From Poronia punctata (taxonomy: Eukaryota; Ascomycota; Sordariomycetes; Xylariales; Xylariaceae), in the NCBI GenBank assembly GCA_022579005.1, contig MU401620.1, forward strand, positions 23,440 through 87,439: a stretch of 64,000 nt of DNA, in the 5' to 3' direction. Positions 30,706 to 45,000 of this stretch are shown here, one piece after another; positions within the stretch are counted from its first letter, which is position 1; each line of letters begins with the position of its first letter. The notes beneath the pieces are model-generated. The model made no database searches. It had not been told where the DNA came from and saw nothing but the letters and a program-made list of their open reading frames with translations. The translations under genes were made by a program, and so were the position numbers.

Positions 30706-33671
30706 CGCTGATTAGAAGGAGGAAAACAGAGCCGGTTTCGGCCCGGCAAGACGCCTATGGGGAAAAAGTAGAAAGGTGGTAGAAAAAAAGGCGTATGTGC
30801 TTGACAAATTGCAAGCCTTTCATGGTTTCCGATAGTGATATGTAAGTAGGCAATCGATGCTACTCTATACTATGACTCTCAAGAGGATATTGTCCAGCAC
30901 CAGTCCCCTGCAACAGGCATCGCTAGCAATGCGAGTCAACATTAACAACATGCGTTCGTCAAACGGAAAGTCGGGAATCAAATCAAAAGATGGTAAGACC
31001 AGCTTGTACTCGTAACAGACAGTCAGTCAATATCGGAGGAAAAGTGACGGGCTGAGGGAGGAATGGGGTCCAAGCCTGTATAAGGTATTAAGAGTGAATA
31101 AGAGGAGCGGGACTATAATGGCTAACGATAATGACCTATGAGACGACGGAACATTAGAGCTCCAGAGCTCCAGAGCCCACAGCATCGCACGTCGCACGTC
31201 ACAACGAGATTCTGCGACAGCCATGCAGACTGGGCCGCATAAAGGGTTTACTTACTCGCCTGGTTAGGTAACCTAGCGCGGGCTTTATGAAACAAGCGAA
31301 TCTAACAGCCGTTGGCCGGAAATGGATTACCCAAGACACGGTGCAGGGGTTGAGGTCGGATGACGGATGACGGAGGACAAGGTTAACCTAGCAAGTAAGG
31401 AGAGATCGTAGCCCAAGACTTTTTATAATAGGAACCTTGCTCGGACCTGCATATGCCATAAGACCTGTTCCAAGGCCTTGCTTGTCAAAGACCAGGCTAT
31501 GTCTTTAGGTACCGTTAGGATGTGGCATACCCTGGAAGAATCAAAACGTACAGAATATTTAGTATATCTAGAAACTTGACAAGGATAATAATAGAGTATG
31601 TGATGATTAGTAGAATGTCAAGAGATGCACAAATTAGGACCGGGTGTACGTTCGACTCTTTGCCTTTGCGTACTCGTAGGACATCAGATACGAAATGAGA
31701 GATACGTGTACACGTCTATAGGTAAAACAGAATACCTATTATAGAAGCAGGCACAGGTGACAGGATAAGGTACTGAGCTCTTTTAGTGGGTCGCACAGAT
31801 TAGGGAGGTTGATGCAGGTGATTCCTACAACTTGACAAGTGGTCGCTACACGTATGTTGGTCTAGGTTAGGTTTAGGGCCATCTGTAACTAACTTGAAAG
31901 CGGCGACAATCCGCCAGACAAAACATCCAAGGGCGAAAAGCTAGACCAAAGCAAAGCTGCGCTTATTTCCAAGACTTATTTGCATATATATACCTATCCC
32001 TATCCCGGGCATATCTGGACTTCCCCTATTTCATACATGAGCTTTCATATAGTATTCGACTCACCGCGACTCTGGAAACCCTTGCCTTGTTCTTCCAATC
32101 GAGATTAGGTTTCGGGGCTATACGCAGATAGGAAGGTTCTTCGTTTGAGGCGCGCATTTTTATTTTTATTTTTGTTTTGTCACGGCATATTCCCAGAAGC
32201 CCATGTGGTCCTTCCTACTTGCTCTGTCCTCATACAACAGCCCGACTTTTGTCCTGTTGGTCAGGAGTGCCGACCGAGAAGGGAGAGACGCCCGCCCCCC
32301 TTTCTTCCTATTGGCAGTAAGCATTGCGTACTCGTAAAAGAAGCGGTTACATTTTGAGCGCATTTGAATGAATCCTACCCACGTCTGTTTATCCAGTGTA
32401 GCCGGAAATTTGCTACATTCACGCAAGCGTAGTACGTTTTCCAAGGCTGGCGCAGTTTGCATCTGTTTTGTTTTTGTCACGCGTTTACTGCATCCCACTA
32501 GTTTAGCGAGGAGAGCGCGCAGCTCGATACCGGGAATAGCCATCTTATCAGTCCCATTCCATCCTTTCGAAACGATCATTTACATAGCAAAGGGTGTGCA
32601 GAGTACTTGTATATCCGACAGCAATCGTCCCTCTATCTACTCGTACCCAATACAATACGCGTTACCTTTCAAGATCCGCATCAGGCCCGAGTTAGGTACA
32701 CGTACCAAGTACACATACAGATACGAACAGAAAACGACAAACGCAACAATGTCAGACTATGAAATCCTATTATTTCACTTATAATCATGAGCAGTTGGCA
32801 GGAATCAACAATTTCAAAGATATAATCTGCACTCGCACGTATGACACCAGACTAACCATATTCTCGGCCCCCATCCCGGCCAGAGAAAGAAGAAATGCAA
32901 CTCTTACGGTGTCACAGAAAGGCGGGCATTTATTTTCCTTTGTGTTTGTAAGATACTACCTAACCTACCTGCCCCCTTATTACACAGGATGTCTTGACAA
33001 ACCATCGTACGTATCGTAGATAAGTTGTTCTGGTGTTACGGTGGGGCCTGGAAACATAAACAACACAACACACTGTAGTCATTTTGAATCCCATGTATAG
33101 CGTTGCACTGGGTTGGAGGAAAAGAAGAAATGAATGGGTCTTCGTCTATCCTACTTTAATCTGACGGGAGTAAAACAACAACCATTCTCTGCCCCGCGCA
33201 TCCAACCCCCTCCCCCCCCCCCCTCCCCCTCCTCAGCGTGTTGCAGTCAAGCGAGATGCCTCCTGTCCATAGAGCCCTACCGCCACACTTTTACCGGCCC
33301 CATCCGTCACAATACACATGGCAAGAAACTAACCTACCTAATCTAACAATGTCCATATAAGCTTCCGCGACTGGTCCAGCCAGCCAGCCAGCCCATTTGT
33401 TGTTACGCGTATGATTCTGTTTGTTTGTTTATTTGTTTTGTGCCTAATTAACTAACCTACTTATCTACATTTGTATATTACCTCTTTACGGCGGACTAGA
33501 GGGATCACTGTTTGTTTATCCAGATTCACCCCTAACGTCAAATGTAGAAAATGCACCTACCCGTTAGGGCAAGGGCTACGTAATTTTTAAATGCATCCAC
33601 AATATTTTTTACGCGCATGCACCTTGTATAAAGTTACCTATGTATATATACGTATGCGCGCTACCTATTGC
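30706..33671. other. Gene-poor 3-kb intergenic region before the A+T-rich block
   Basis: No convincing gene. Short frames at 31027-31224, 32145-32784 and 33134-33346 lack domains. It contains a C-rich pyrimidine tract (33206-33236), scattered ACCTACC motifs and a CCAG repeat (33376-33393). Composition becomes more A+T-rich toward 33.6 kb. Confidence 0.35.
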
Positions 33672-33850
33672 AATTGACTGGCCATGACCAAGGGCCCTGC
33701 GAATTGACTGCCATGACCAAGGGCCCTGCGAATTGACTGCCATGACCAAGGGCCCTGCGAATTGACTGCCATGACCAAGGGCCCTGCGAATTGACTGCTA
33801 TGACCAAGGGCCCTGCAAATTAACAGCCTTGACCAAGGGCCCTGCAAAGT
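33672..33850 (+). repeat. Left-edge minisatellite, 29-bp unit, about six copies
   Basis: Units start at 33672 (30 bp), 33702, 33731, 33760, 33789 and 33818 and are nearly identical: AATTGACTGCCATGACCAAG followed by GGCCCTGCG. Each carries the perfect palindrome AGGGCCCT. The last units show G-to-A and C-to-T changes toward the A+T block (CTGCG to CTGCA; GACTGCC to AACAGCC). Confidence 0.93.
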
Positions 33851-33881
33851 AATTAGCTATAGCCCACTTTAAAATATAATT

Positions 33882-33979
33882 NNNNNNNNNNNNNNNNNNN
33901 NNNNNNNNNNNNNNNNNNNNNNNNNNNNNNNNNNNNNNNNNNNNNNNNNNNNNNNNNNNNNNNNNNNNNNNNNNNNNNN
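33882..33979. other. Assembly gap (98 N)
   Basis: A run of N separates the left minisatellite from the pentanucleotide array. The true length of the gap is unknown. Confidence 1.
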
Positions 33980-34080
33980 TTAAATTAAATTAAATTAAAT
34001 TAAATTAAATTAAATTAAATTAAATTAAATTAAATTAAATTAAATTAAATTAAATTAAATTAAATTAAATTAAATTAAAT
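33980..34080 (+). repeat. (TTAAA)n pentanucleotide array, about 20 copies
   Basis: A perfect 5-bp tandem array immediately follows the gap; the gap probably reflects collapse of this array in assembly. Confidence 0.95.
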
Positions 34081-34630
34081 AATTTTATAGTAGCTATTTT
34101 TATATAATAAAAATAGCTTTATTTTAATAATTAAATATTTAACTTTTTATTTTTTATTTTTTTATTTATTATTAAAAAATAAAAAAAAGTTATATTAAAT
34201 TTTTTTAAATAATATATATTTACTTATAATAATAATATATAATTGTTTATTAAAAAGTATATTTAAAGTAAAGTTTTATAATTTTAATTAATTAATTAAA
34301 AGTATAAATAATAAAAAGCTATAATATAAGTATTTTAATTTATTTATATTATAAAAACTTTAAATTAAAAAACATTATATAAAGCTTTATTTAAAAGAAA
34401 TTATATATATATATATATTATTATAAAAAGTATTATTTTAAAAGCAAGCTTATTATTTTAAATAAAAAATTAAAACGCTTTATATATTTTATAGTTATTA
34501 TTAAGCTTATTATAACTTTTATTTTTTTTAGCTTTAATAATTTCTTTTTTTACTAGTTTATTAAATAGGTATTATATATATATTAAATAAATATTTTATA
34601 AATTAATATTTTTACTTTAATATTATTATA

Positions 34631-35012
34631 TATTAAAATCTTTTTTAATATTTTTAACTTTATTAACTATTTTAAACCTATTAAAACTTAAATAGTTTAT
34701 AAATATAAATAGTTAGTTTTTTATATATTAATTTTAAATTATATTAAAATTACTTTATTAAAAAAGTATATATATAGTATATATATATAATATATAACTA
34801 GTATATAAAAAGTACGCATTTTTTATATATTAAATATATAGTAAGTTTATATTTTCTTTTATTACTAATAAGTATAAAATAACTTTTATACTTTTATAAC
34901 TATATAAACTTATTAAAAAAGTCTTTTTAACTTTTGTTTTTAGTTAATTAAGTTAATATAATACTATTAATAGTAATATATTATAATTATATTTACTTTA
35001 GCTAAACTAATA
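34631..35012. repeat. Outer element, left LTR-like direct repeat
   Basis: Shares most of its length with 47591-47945, including the inner landmarks TATATATAGTATATATATA and CTAATAAGTATAAAATAAC. Termini are TATTA and TAATA. Confidence 0.8.
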
Positions 35013-35217
35013 CTAATTAGTAATTAAATTAGTATTTATAAAAAAGCAAAGTTTAAAAATAAAAACTATTATTATACTTACTTTTTTAATTTAATTTAAA
35101 GTTGCTTTAACTTTATATTACTTTTAAAAACTACTTTAAGCAAGTACTAAATAAAAAACTTAAATTAAATTGCTTTAATAACCTTTTAATAAAATTATAA
35201 TATATAAAAAAAGCTAA

Positions 35218-35462
35218 AGTTATAAATTAGTTAATAGCAATATAGCTAATTAAGTAGCTTATAGCTATTATCTCTTTAAAACAATAGATACTAAGGCCTG
35301 CACTTATAAGTAGCCGCAGCCTTACTATTTTGTACATATATAAGCTTGCACACTTAATAAAATTTTAAAAGCTTTTTTTTTTTTTTTTTTTACTTTAAAA
35401 TTTTTAGCAATAAGATTAAGTTACCTTTTAAAGCCTTGCTTTTTTATAACTTATTTGCAATA
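35218..35462 (+). repeat. Inner element, 5' LTR
   Basis: Begins AGTTATAAATTAGTTAATAG, includes a long T tract (35373-35390) and ends TTATTTGCAATA. This copy keeps more G/C (for example GGCCTGCACTT and GCCGCAGCC) than the 3' copy, so it is less mutated. Confidence 0.85.
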
Positions 35463-38400
35463 ATTTTAAAGTTATTAAATTACTTAAATTTAAAACCTAA
35501 AATTATTATATATATAATCCCTGGTTTGCAAATCTAACTTAAAACTAATTAATTAATTAGCAGCACTAGTAAAGCTACTAAGACAACAATTATTTTAGCT
35601 ACTAACTAAAATTATAGTTTAAAAAAATAAAAAACGCGTTAAAATATGCATAGCTATAAAGCAATAAGCTTTAACTAAAACCTTATATATAAATAATAAC
35701 TTTATTAAAACTATTTTAAAAATAAATAAGATTTTATAAACTAAATTGCGCTATTAGTTTATTTTTATTTTATAGCTATTTTAAAATATAAACATTAAAA
35801 CTTTAAAATATAAAAAACTTAATGCTAAAAATATACTTAATACTTTAATTAATTAAGCTTATGTTTTTAATTAACAAATTGCATTAAATACTTTTAAAAA
35901 CACTTGCTATAAAGTTATAACTATATAGCATTATTAAAAAATCTATAATTTAGTTTAAGCTTTTACTAAGTTATATATTAAAAAATCTAATAAACTAAAA
36001 TTTTTATTTATTTTATTAATAAAAAATAAAAAAAAAGCAATACTTAATTTTAATAGCACAATAAATATTAAAGCGTTTAAAAACTTAATAAATACTTATT
36101 TTAATATTATATTTTAAAAGTTTAAAATATATACTTTAATACTGCTTACTTATTAAGTATAAGCAAATAAACTTTATATATGTTTTTTTATAAGCAAAAA
36201 TACTATATTAAACTTAATTTACTAAACTTATTACCTAAATAAACTAAGTATTTACAAAATTATAGCATTAAAAAAAAAAGTATAACGCTTTTAGTAGCAA
36301 GTAAATAGCTATATTTAAAAATATAATAAAAAAGCTTTGCTACTAAAACCTAGACTTAATATAAATAAAACAATTAAGCATATAATATAAAAACTACTTA
36401 ACGCTTATAGCAAAATTAAACGCTTTAAGTTTTAAATAGCTAATATAAACTAATAAGTAATAAACTTTTTAGCTTATAGCTATTTAATATTTAAAAACAA
36501 CACGTTTTTAACTTTAACTATACTTTATAAGTTAGCTAAAATTAAAGTTTTTATATTTTATAATAATAAAAACAAAAATAAAGTAACTTTTAAAATATAG
36601 TTAAAATGTATAAAAAACTGCTTTAAAGCTAATAAAAACTAGTTTATAAACAAAAAAGCTTAACTAGCAAATATTAAAGCATACTTAAAAAAATAGTTAT
36701 TAAAAACTTATAACTTTATTTATAAAATAATTACTTAAACATAATAAACACTTTTACTAAACTACTTAACTACTTAAAAAATAAATATAAAAATATTAAT
36801 TAAAAGTAAAACGTTAAAATAAAGTATTAAAAGTTAAAAATAAAACGTTTTGCTAATTATTAAACTTTTAAAAACAGTTTTATATACTTTGCTAGTAAAC
36901 GCTAAATTTTCTATACTAAGTAAAAAAAAAAGTTTTATAATAAACTTACTGCTTAACTACGTAAAAAAACCATTTTATAATACTTAAATACTAATATAAA
37001 CTTTAATACCTTTATTTAACACTATACTTAAATAGTATATACGTTTTAATAAAAAAATAAGTATAAGCTAAATTAAAAACTTTTTAGTACAAACAATAAC
37101 TATATTAGTAATAATATAAATAAACTAATATAGCTTATTTAAGTAAACAATATAAAAGCAACCTAGTTAATAAATAACAGCACCTTTTTTAGCTAACATA
37201 ATAAAAACTAAACTAGTAATAATAAATATTTAATTAAATAGCAACTTAAGTTATTTACTAAAAAAATAAAAGCTTTTATTATTAAAAGTTAATATTTTAA
37301 CTATAAAAATTAAAAACATATATTTTATAATTGCTTATAAAAAAAAATAACTTTAACTACTAAGTATAAATCTAAGCTATTATAATAGCATATAAATATA
37401 AAGTTAAAAACTTATAGCTAAAAATAAAAAACAAGCTACTATTAAAAAAGTAACTTTAAGTTAAATAAACTCTTACTTAAAAAAAATATTACTAATAACT
37501 ATTAATTATAAAAAATTAAATATTATAAATAAGTATATAAAAAAAAAGCTTTTTATATTTAATTATACTTTACTTAATAATAAAACTTTTTTATAAACTA
37601 ACAACGTTTTTAATAATATAAAAGCTAACATATATATAGCAATAAATATAAAATTAGCTAAATAAATAAAAACAATTTTAAAACTTACTATTTTAATAAA
37701 CTTTAACTATTATACTATAACAAAATTTAATAGCAAAATTAGTTAAAATATATATAAGATTATACTAATTATAATATATATAAAAAAACAAACTTTTAAA
37801 GCTATCTTGCTTATTATATTAAAAATATAATACGTTATAATATTAAAAAAATATAATTTAAATAGCCTAAAATACTACTAAATTAGTAGCAATATAAGCT
37901 TATATTTTTTAAAAACTTACTATTTAATACAAGTTATTATTTAAACAATAACCTTTTTTAATAAATAGTTAAACTAACTTTAAAACTTATAATATATTAA
38001 AGCTAAAACTTAACTAAAATAAACATTTAAAAAATAAAAAAGTTAATAGTAATTAACTTAAACAAACTTAATAACTAACTATAGCTAGTAAAAAAATTAA
38101 AAAAAAACTAAATTAAAAAATAAAACATTTTAAATAACTAGTTATTAAATACTTAAAAACTATATTGCATATAAAAAAATAGCATTACTTAGTATAAAAA
38201 ATAACTATAAACTAAAATATACTTTTTAACAACATTTTTTTTTTAAAAATAGTATATATTAGTTAAGCTAAAAGCAAAGTTAAAATTACTAATATAAAAA
38301 AAATTAATTTTATTATTAATAAAAAAAAACTAAAGAATTTTTTAATAAAAAAAGCAAAAAGCTAAAGAAATAAGCTTTTAAAGTAATTTTACTAAAATAT

Positions 38401-38649
38401 TACTTTTTATTATGCACTTTTAGCAAGGTTAACTTAAATAAACTTTTTTTATACTATTTAAAAGTAAACTATTTAATTAAATTTATAAATAAAAAATTAG
38501 CTAATAATTTAAAATATAATTTACTATATAAAATATTACTAAATAAATTAAAAGCAATATAAAAATATTTTATAAATTAACTTTAAAAAAGATTTATAAA
38601 GCTAAGTAATGCTTTATAAGCTTTACTTATTTTATTTATTTAAAAGCTT

Positions 38650-41450
38650 TATAAAAGGTTACGTTTTTATATAAACTATAAAAAATTAAACAATTTAATA
38701 AAAAAAAATTAATACTTACTATTATTAATAAAAAAAACTTTTTTAAAAATCTTTTATATAAAAATCTTTATAAAAATTAATATATAATAAACATTTTATT
38801 ATATTTATATAGCTATAAAAACTAAAAACCTTATAACTTTTTATACTAAATATAAAGCTTATAAGTATAAAGTGCTACTTTTTAGCTTTATAAATAAACT
38901 TTTAATGTTTTAAAAATATATTAACAATATGCTATTTAACTACTTAAATTACTTTTATTATATATATATTAATAATATATTAATATATTTTAATACTATT
39001 AAAAAATATAAAAAATATATAAAAAAAGTATTGCAGCAATTAAAAAAAGCAAAACTCTAAGCAAACCTAAAAAAATTAAAATTTTACATTACTTAAATAA
39101 ATTTTTTTAAAAATATTATAAATTTAAAAAAAGTTAGTATAAACTTTATAAAAATTAAAATAGTTTATAAATAAGCTACCTTTATAATAATAAAAAAAGT
39201 TTAATTTTTTTTAAAATTTTATAACTTTTATAAAAAATTTGTTTAAAACTATAATAAAAACGCAAAACTACTAATAGCTTTAATATATTATAATATAATA
39301 TTTTTTTAAAGTAAAAAGTATAAAAAAGTATTTTAAAGCTTAAAAAAAACCTTAACGTTAGCATTGCTTTTATAGTACTATAATTATAACTTACTAATAA
39401 AAGTAAAAATAAACGCTTTAAATAAAATAGCAGCTAGTATGCTATTTTAATTATAATTTAATAATAAAACTTAGTACTTTATAGCTTTTTTCTTTAAAGC
39501 TATAAAAAGTATAAAGTTTAATTATAATATTTATAATAAAAAAATGCTAGCAATAGTACTAGTATTAAAAAAATAAAAAGCAAAGTTAATTAAATATTAA
39601 TAAAAAAAACTATTTATAATAATTATAAACTATAAAGCTTTAAAATATTTTAGTACTAAGCAATATTTTAATTTATAATAAGCAAAATAGTTTATACTAC
39701 TTATAAAGTATAATTTTATAATTACTTATAAGCTTAATAAAAAAAACGTTATTATAAATGCTTTATTATAAAAGTAAAAAAACATAGTTTTATAAAAAAA
39801 AAAAAAAGAATAGTAATGCTATATAACCTTTTTTAAGCTTATAGTATTTAAGTTTACTAGTTTATAAATATAAAACCTGCTTACTAAAATATTAGCATTT
39901 AAATTTTAAAAAATAATAAAAAACTTTATAAGTTTTTAATTAATTAATAAAATATTAAATAAAAATAAAAATAACTTAAAAATGTAAATATATTAGTAAA
40001 AAGCGTAAATAATAATAAAAAAACAAAAAACTTATAAATATTATAAAATAAATTAATAATATATAAAAAATAACTAATAATTTTAAACTTGCTATACTTA
40101 TATATAAAGTTAATTATAAAAGTATATAAATAAATACTTATAGCATACTTTAAAAAAAAAACTTATTGCTTAGTAGCTAAGCGTTATTAGTAGTTAAAAT
40201 TAAAAAAAAAACTATAATAAGTATATAGCTAACTATTTATAATATTAACTAGCAAAAGTTTTAAAAAATAAAATACTAAGTAAGTTAATACTACTACTAA
40301 TATTAAACTATATATAGCATTACTTAATAATTAATTTTAAATAAATATTAAAAAATAAATATAGTTATAATAATATAATAATAATAGTAAATAAATTAAG
40401 TAAAAAAGTATAAACTATTTTATATACTACTAAAGTTATTACTTAATAAGCAGCTTAAATATATTATAAAAAACTTTTTAAAGTTTTTAAACTTTTAATT
40501 ATAATTATATTTAATAAAAAACTTTAATTTATTTTAACTTTTATAAATAAACTAGTAAAAATATTAAAAATTACTTAAACCTTAGCTTTTATAAATTATT
40601 ACAAAATAATAAAATAAGCAAAAATAATAAATAAATACTTAAATTAATAATTATAACTATATATAAACTATTATTAAAATAATTAGTTAAAATATATACT
40701 AGCTATAAACTATATATAAGCTGCTATACTATATAAATTAACTAAGCTTTTACTTTATAAAGTTAAAATAAGCTTTTTTATGCTTTTTTATTTTAACTAA
40801 AAAAACTAAACTATTAAAAAAAACTAAATATTTTATATTTTAAAAAATAGTAATTATATAAAAGTATATAAAAACGTGCTTAAAAAATTTAAAATTATAT
40901 TAATACTATAAAAATAAACTTTTAATAAATATAAAAACGTATAATAAAGCAAGCAAACAAAAGTTAAAAAAACTTTAATTTTAATATAAAAAACTTTATA
41001 TTTATTTTAAAAAAGCGCTAATTTTAGCTTATTAACTAACTATTTAATAAGTTAAACTACTTTATAACTTAGTAAAAGTTTTAAATACTAACTTATAATA
41101 AAAATACTTATACTTTTAAAGTACTTTTGTTTTAAAAAGCAACTAATAAGTTTTATGCTAACTATTTATAAAAGTACTTTAACAATTTCTTGCTAAAATA
41201 AACATTTAAAAATTTTAAAAGCTTATAAATAAAACTAGTAAGCAAAAAAAAATTTATAGTTAAAAAAATATATATATTAAAACTATATTATAATAAGCTA
41301 TAATATAAAGTATACTAAAAAAAGTAAAATATAAATAATAAATAATATATAGTAAAAAACTTTAAAAATAGCGTAAAGCTATTAAAAAAGTTTTATAAAG
41401 CATACTTAAAAGCTGCTAAACTACTTAAACAACTTAAAAAGTAGCTATAA
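38650..41450 (+). pseudogene. Gypsy pol remnant: reverse transcriptase, RNase H, integrase, chromodomain
   Basis: In conceptual translation with stops ignored: FYINYKKLNN (near 38664), YKAYKYKVLLFSF (about 38850-38890) and YINNILIYF (about 38960-38990), where the catalytic Asp pair of the family reads Asn-Asn, a G-to-A change; KFYNFYKKF closes the reverse transcriptase (about 39210-39240). RNase H shows FNYNIYNKKMLAIV (about 39518-39560), INYKALKYF and FIITYKLN (to 39770). Integrase core pieces run about 40290-40740 with VNKLSKK and LYFILTFINK. A chromodomain-like tail is at about 41300-41450. The reading is mine from short motifs; positions are approximate. Confidence 0.8.
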
Positions 41451-41761
41451 GCTGCTAACTAAAATAAATTTAACGCGCTATATATTAATAATAATAAAGC
41501 AACAACTATAAAAAGCAAAATATAAAAAATTTATAAAAAAAACGTATAATAAAAGCTACTTTATATGCTTAAATTTATATAATTAATTATAAAAAAACTA
41601 TATTATAGCATAATAATATAAAGGCCTAAATTATTATAATAAATAAGTAAATATTTAAAGCAATCTTTTTTTAGCTAAAAAGTAATTAATTAAAAACTTA
41701 AAAAATACTAATTTAAAGCTAAGCTATACTTTAAAACAAGTTATTTTTTTTTAAAAAAAGT

Positions 41762-42007
41762 AGTTATAAATTAGTTAATAGCAATATAGCTAATTAAGTA
41801 GCTTATAGCTATTATTTTTTTAAAACAGTAAATACTAAAGCCTATACTTATAAGTAGCTATAGCTTTACTATTTTATATATATATAAGCTTGTATACTTA
41901 ATAAGATCTTAAAACCTTTTTTTTTTTTTTTTTTTTACCTTAGAATATTTAGTAATAAAATTAAGTTACCTTTTAAAGCCTTGCTTTTTTATAACTTATT
42001 TACAATA
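41762..42007 (+). repeat. Inner element, 3' LTR
   Basis: Same start and end as the 5' copy. The differences are largely C-to-T or G-to-A, for example GCCGCAGCC read as GCTATAGCT, matching RIP. It is preceded by a purine-rich A tract that may be the polypurine primer site. Confidence 0.85.
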
Positions 42008-45000
42008 GCTAATATAAAATTATAATATATATTTTATAAGTTATTTAATAATAAAATAAAAAATAATAAGTATTTTTATTACTTTAAGTAACTTATAGCT
42101 AATTTAAAAATTAAGTAGTACTAATTTATAATAATATTATTATTATATAACTTTAATTTATTTTTAATTTTTCTTTTAAAAACTAACTATATTAAAAAAT
42201 ATAATATATATAGTAGTTAATATTATTTTGCTTTACTAACGCTTTTAATAATAACTTAAATTAAGTTAAAAATGTTTTTTAAAAAAATAAGCATAGCTGT
42301 TTTTTTAAAAAAAAACATATTATTTTTAACTAATAAAGTATTAAAAAACTTAACTTTAAAATATTAAAAAAAAAAAAGTAAATATTTATATTTTATATAA
42401 AATAATTAAGTACTTATATATACTTTTTTATAGCAAAAACTTTTTTTAAGCATTTTAAAAAAACTTTAAGCACTAAATATAAAAAAGTTTTAACTTTATA
42501 TGTATATAGTTTAGCGTTTATTATTAGTAGTACTATAATAAAAAAGCATTAACTATAGCTTAATTTAAAGCTATACTTTAATAAGTAATAAGTTGCTTAT
42601 TATTATTAATAGCAATATAATAATTACTAAAGCTTTATACTTTTTTTATATACTTTTAGCTAAAAAATAAAAACTTAGTTTAACTTTTTTATTTACTAAT
42701 AAAAGTATTATAAGCTAAAATACGCTTAAACTTAAAGCATATTTTAAAATATTAATAACTAATTAAAAAGCTTAAGTTTTTAAGCTTTATAAGCTTTTTA
42801 CGCTTTTTAAAGCACTTAACTTACTTTTTAACTTATTTTAACTTTTTAAATATTATAATTTATTTAAGCTATATATACTTTATATACTTTTTAGCTTTTA
42901 AAGCTAGTAAATTTTTTACTTGCTAGCAAGCTAATTATAATTTAATAGTAAGCTATTTTTACTTTTACTATTAAATATAAAAATATTTTAATTTTATTTT
43001 TAAATTTTATAAAATTTAATTATATTTTGCTTTATAATTTACTTTTAATATATTTAATAAACAATATTTTTTTACTTTTAATAAAATTGCTATATTTATA
43101 AAAATATAGCAAAAAAAAATTATATAAGCAAGCTTTATAACTTATTATATAATAAAGTATAAAGTTCTTTTAATATATACTATTAAATTAAAATAATAAA
43201 AACTAATACTTAGCTATATTTTTAATAATTTTAAATAACTATGCTAAGTAGTACTTTATATAGTAAATTTGCTTTAATAAGTTATAAAAAAAATATTTTA
43301 AGTTAAATTTATATTTTAATAACATTATAAATTAATATTAATACTTTACTAATTAAATTATAATTATATACTAAAATATTTATAAACAAAACTTAAATAA
43401 AACTTTTATAAAAGCTTTTAACTTTATAATTAATAAGATTATAAAAGCTTAGTAAGTACTTAGCGCTATATATTAAAGTAAAATTTACTTTATAATATAA
43501 TATAATATATAAATATAAAAATATATTTAAGTTTAATATAGCACTTATTTATTAAAAGCTAATGTTTAAAGGTTTATTTTTTAATTTTAAAGCATGTTTT
43601 TAAGTAGTAAATAATAATAAAAATAAAATTACGTTTTATATAAATTATAAGTATAATAATTATAGTTATAATAAAAATAATTTAATACTATATTACTTTT
43701 AATTTAAATTTAAATTAAACTAATTAAAGTAAAAATATAAGTATTTTATATATAAACAAAAATCTTTTTTAATTAATTTTTTAATTAAAAAATAATGCAA
43801 AGCAAAATTTTAATTTTTAGTACCTTTAAAAAGATTTACAGCTATAAACTAAATATTAAAAGAAATTAGTATTTAATAAAATTAAAAAGTATTTTTAAAA
43901 CTATTTTAATTTAAATATAAATTAAAATAAAATTAATAATAAAATAACAAAAAACTTGCTTTAGTTTTTAATAAACGCTGCTTATATATATTATATTATA
44001 AGCAAAACTATATAGCAATTTAAAGCTAAAACGTTAGCAAATTAATTTATTTTAAAAAACTTATATAAAATAAAATATTAAAGCAAATTATAAAATATAA
44101 GTATATTTAACTATTTAATAATTAAAAAAGTATAAATAAAAGCATATTTATATTTAAACTTAAAAGTAAATATAATATAAAAACTAAGCAAAGTTTATAT
44201 TAAGTTTAATAATAGCAATATTATTAAAAGTATTAATATAATTTAAATATAAACTTTTTTTAAAATAATTATATATTATATTTTAAATATGCTTGTTTTT
44301 TTTATATTTTTACTATAAAACGTTAACTATATTAGTGCTTATTTTAATATTACTAAAACTATTATTATTTAAAATAATAGTAATATAATACTAATTATTT
44401 TTAAATAAAAATATTTATTTTTTAATATACACTTTAATAAAATAACTATATATTTTATTAAAACTAAGTTATACTAGCTATAATAAGTAAAAAATATAGC
44501 TATTAGTATAAAAACTAATATACCTTTATATTTAAAATTAAATTTAAATATAAAAAAAAATATATATAACTTAATATTGTTTATACCTATTTATATTTTT
44601 TTAATTTTAGTTATTAACTATAGCTTTTGCTATAAAAATACTTTTATTTATAATTTTTATAATATAAAGCTTTTTTTATTTTTTAAAATTCTAATAAAAA
44701 AAAAGTAAATAAGTAACTAGCAATTATAATATAGCAAGTCCTTTTTATTTATATAGCTTCTTTATACCTTTTTACTATTATATTAGCTTTATAAATAATT
44801 TAAGCACTTTAAAGCAATAAAACTAAAGCAAATATTAATTATAGTAAGTTATATAGTTAATTATTTTATTTTAAAAGAAATTAAAATATTTTGCTATTAT
44901 TACTAAATATATAACTTAGCACTAAAACGCTTTAAATTTATTTTAAAAAATAACTATAAATTTAATTATAAAGGTATTATTAATATTATTTAAATTAATT

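Larger units (their letters stand above)
35218..42007 (+). mobile_element. Ty3/gypsy LTR retrotransposon (chromovirus type), RIP-degraded
   Basis: Two 245-246-bp direct repeats (35218-35462 and 41762-42007) bound a 6.8-kb element. GCTAA directly precedes the left copy (35213-35217) and directly follows the right copy (42008-42012), a candidate 5-bp target duplication, although GCTAA is common in this DNA. The plus strand between them carries ordered ghosts of reverse transcriptase, RNase H, integrase and a chromodomain, the gypsy order. Many stops make it inactive. It sits between the outer repeat at 34631-35012 and the rest of the outer element, so it inserted later. Confidence 0.85.

Noticed and set aside
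33665..33847. 60-codon minus-strand frame
   Set aside because: Entirely the 29-bp minisatellite read through; no independent coding signal.
39182..39364. 60-codon frame in the A+T-rich block
   Set aside because: It is antisense to the reverse-transcriptase ghost; Phe/Lys/Tyr-rich composition only reflects A+T content.
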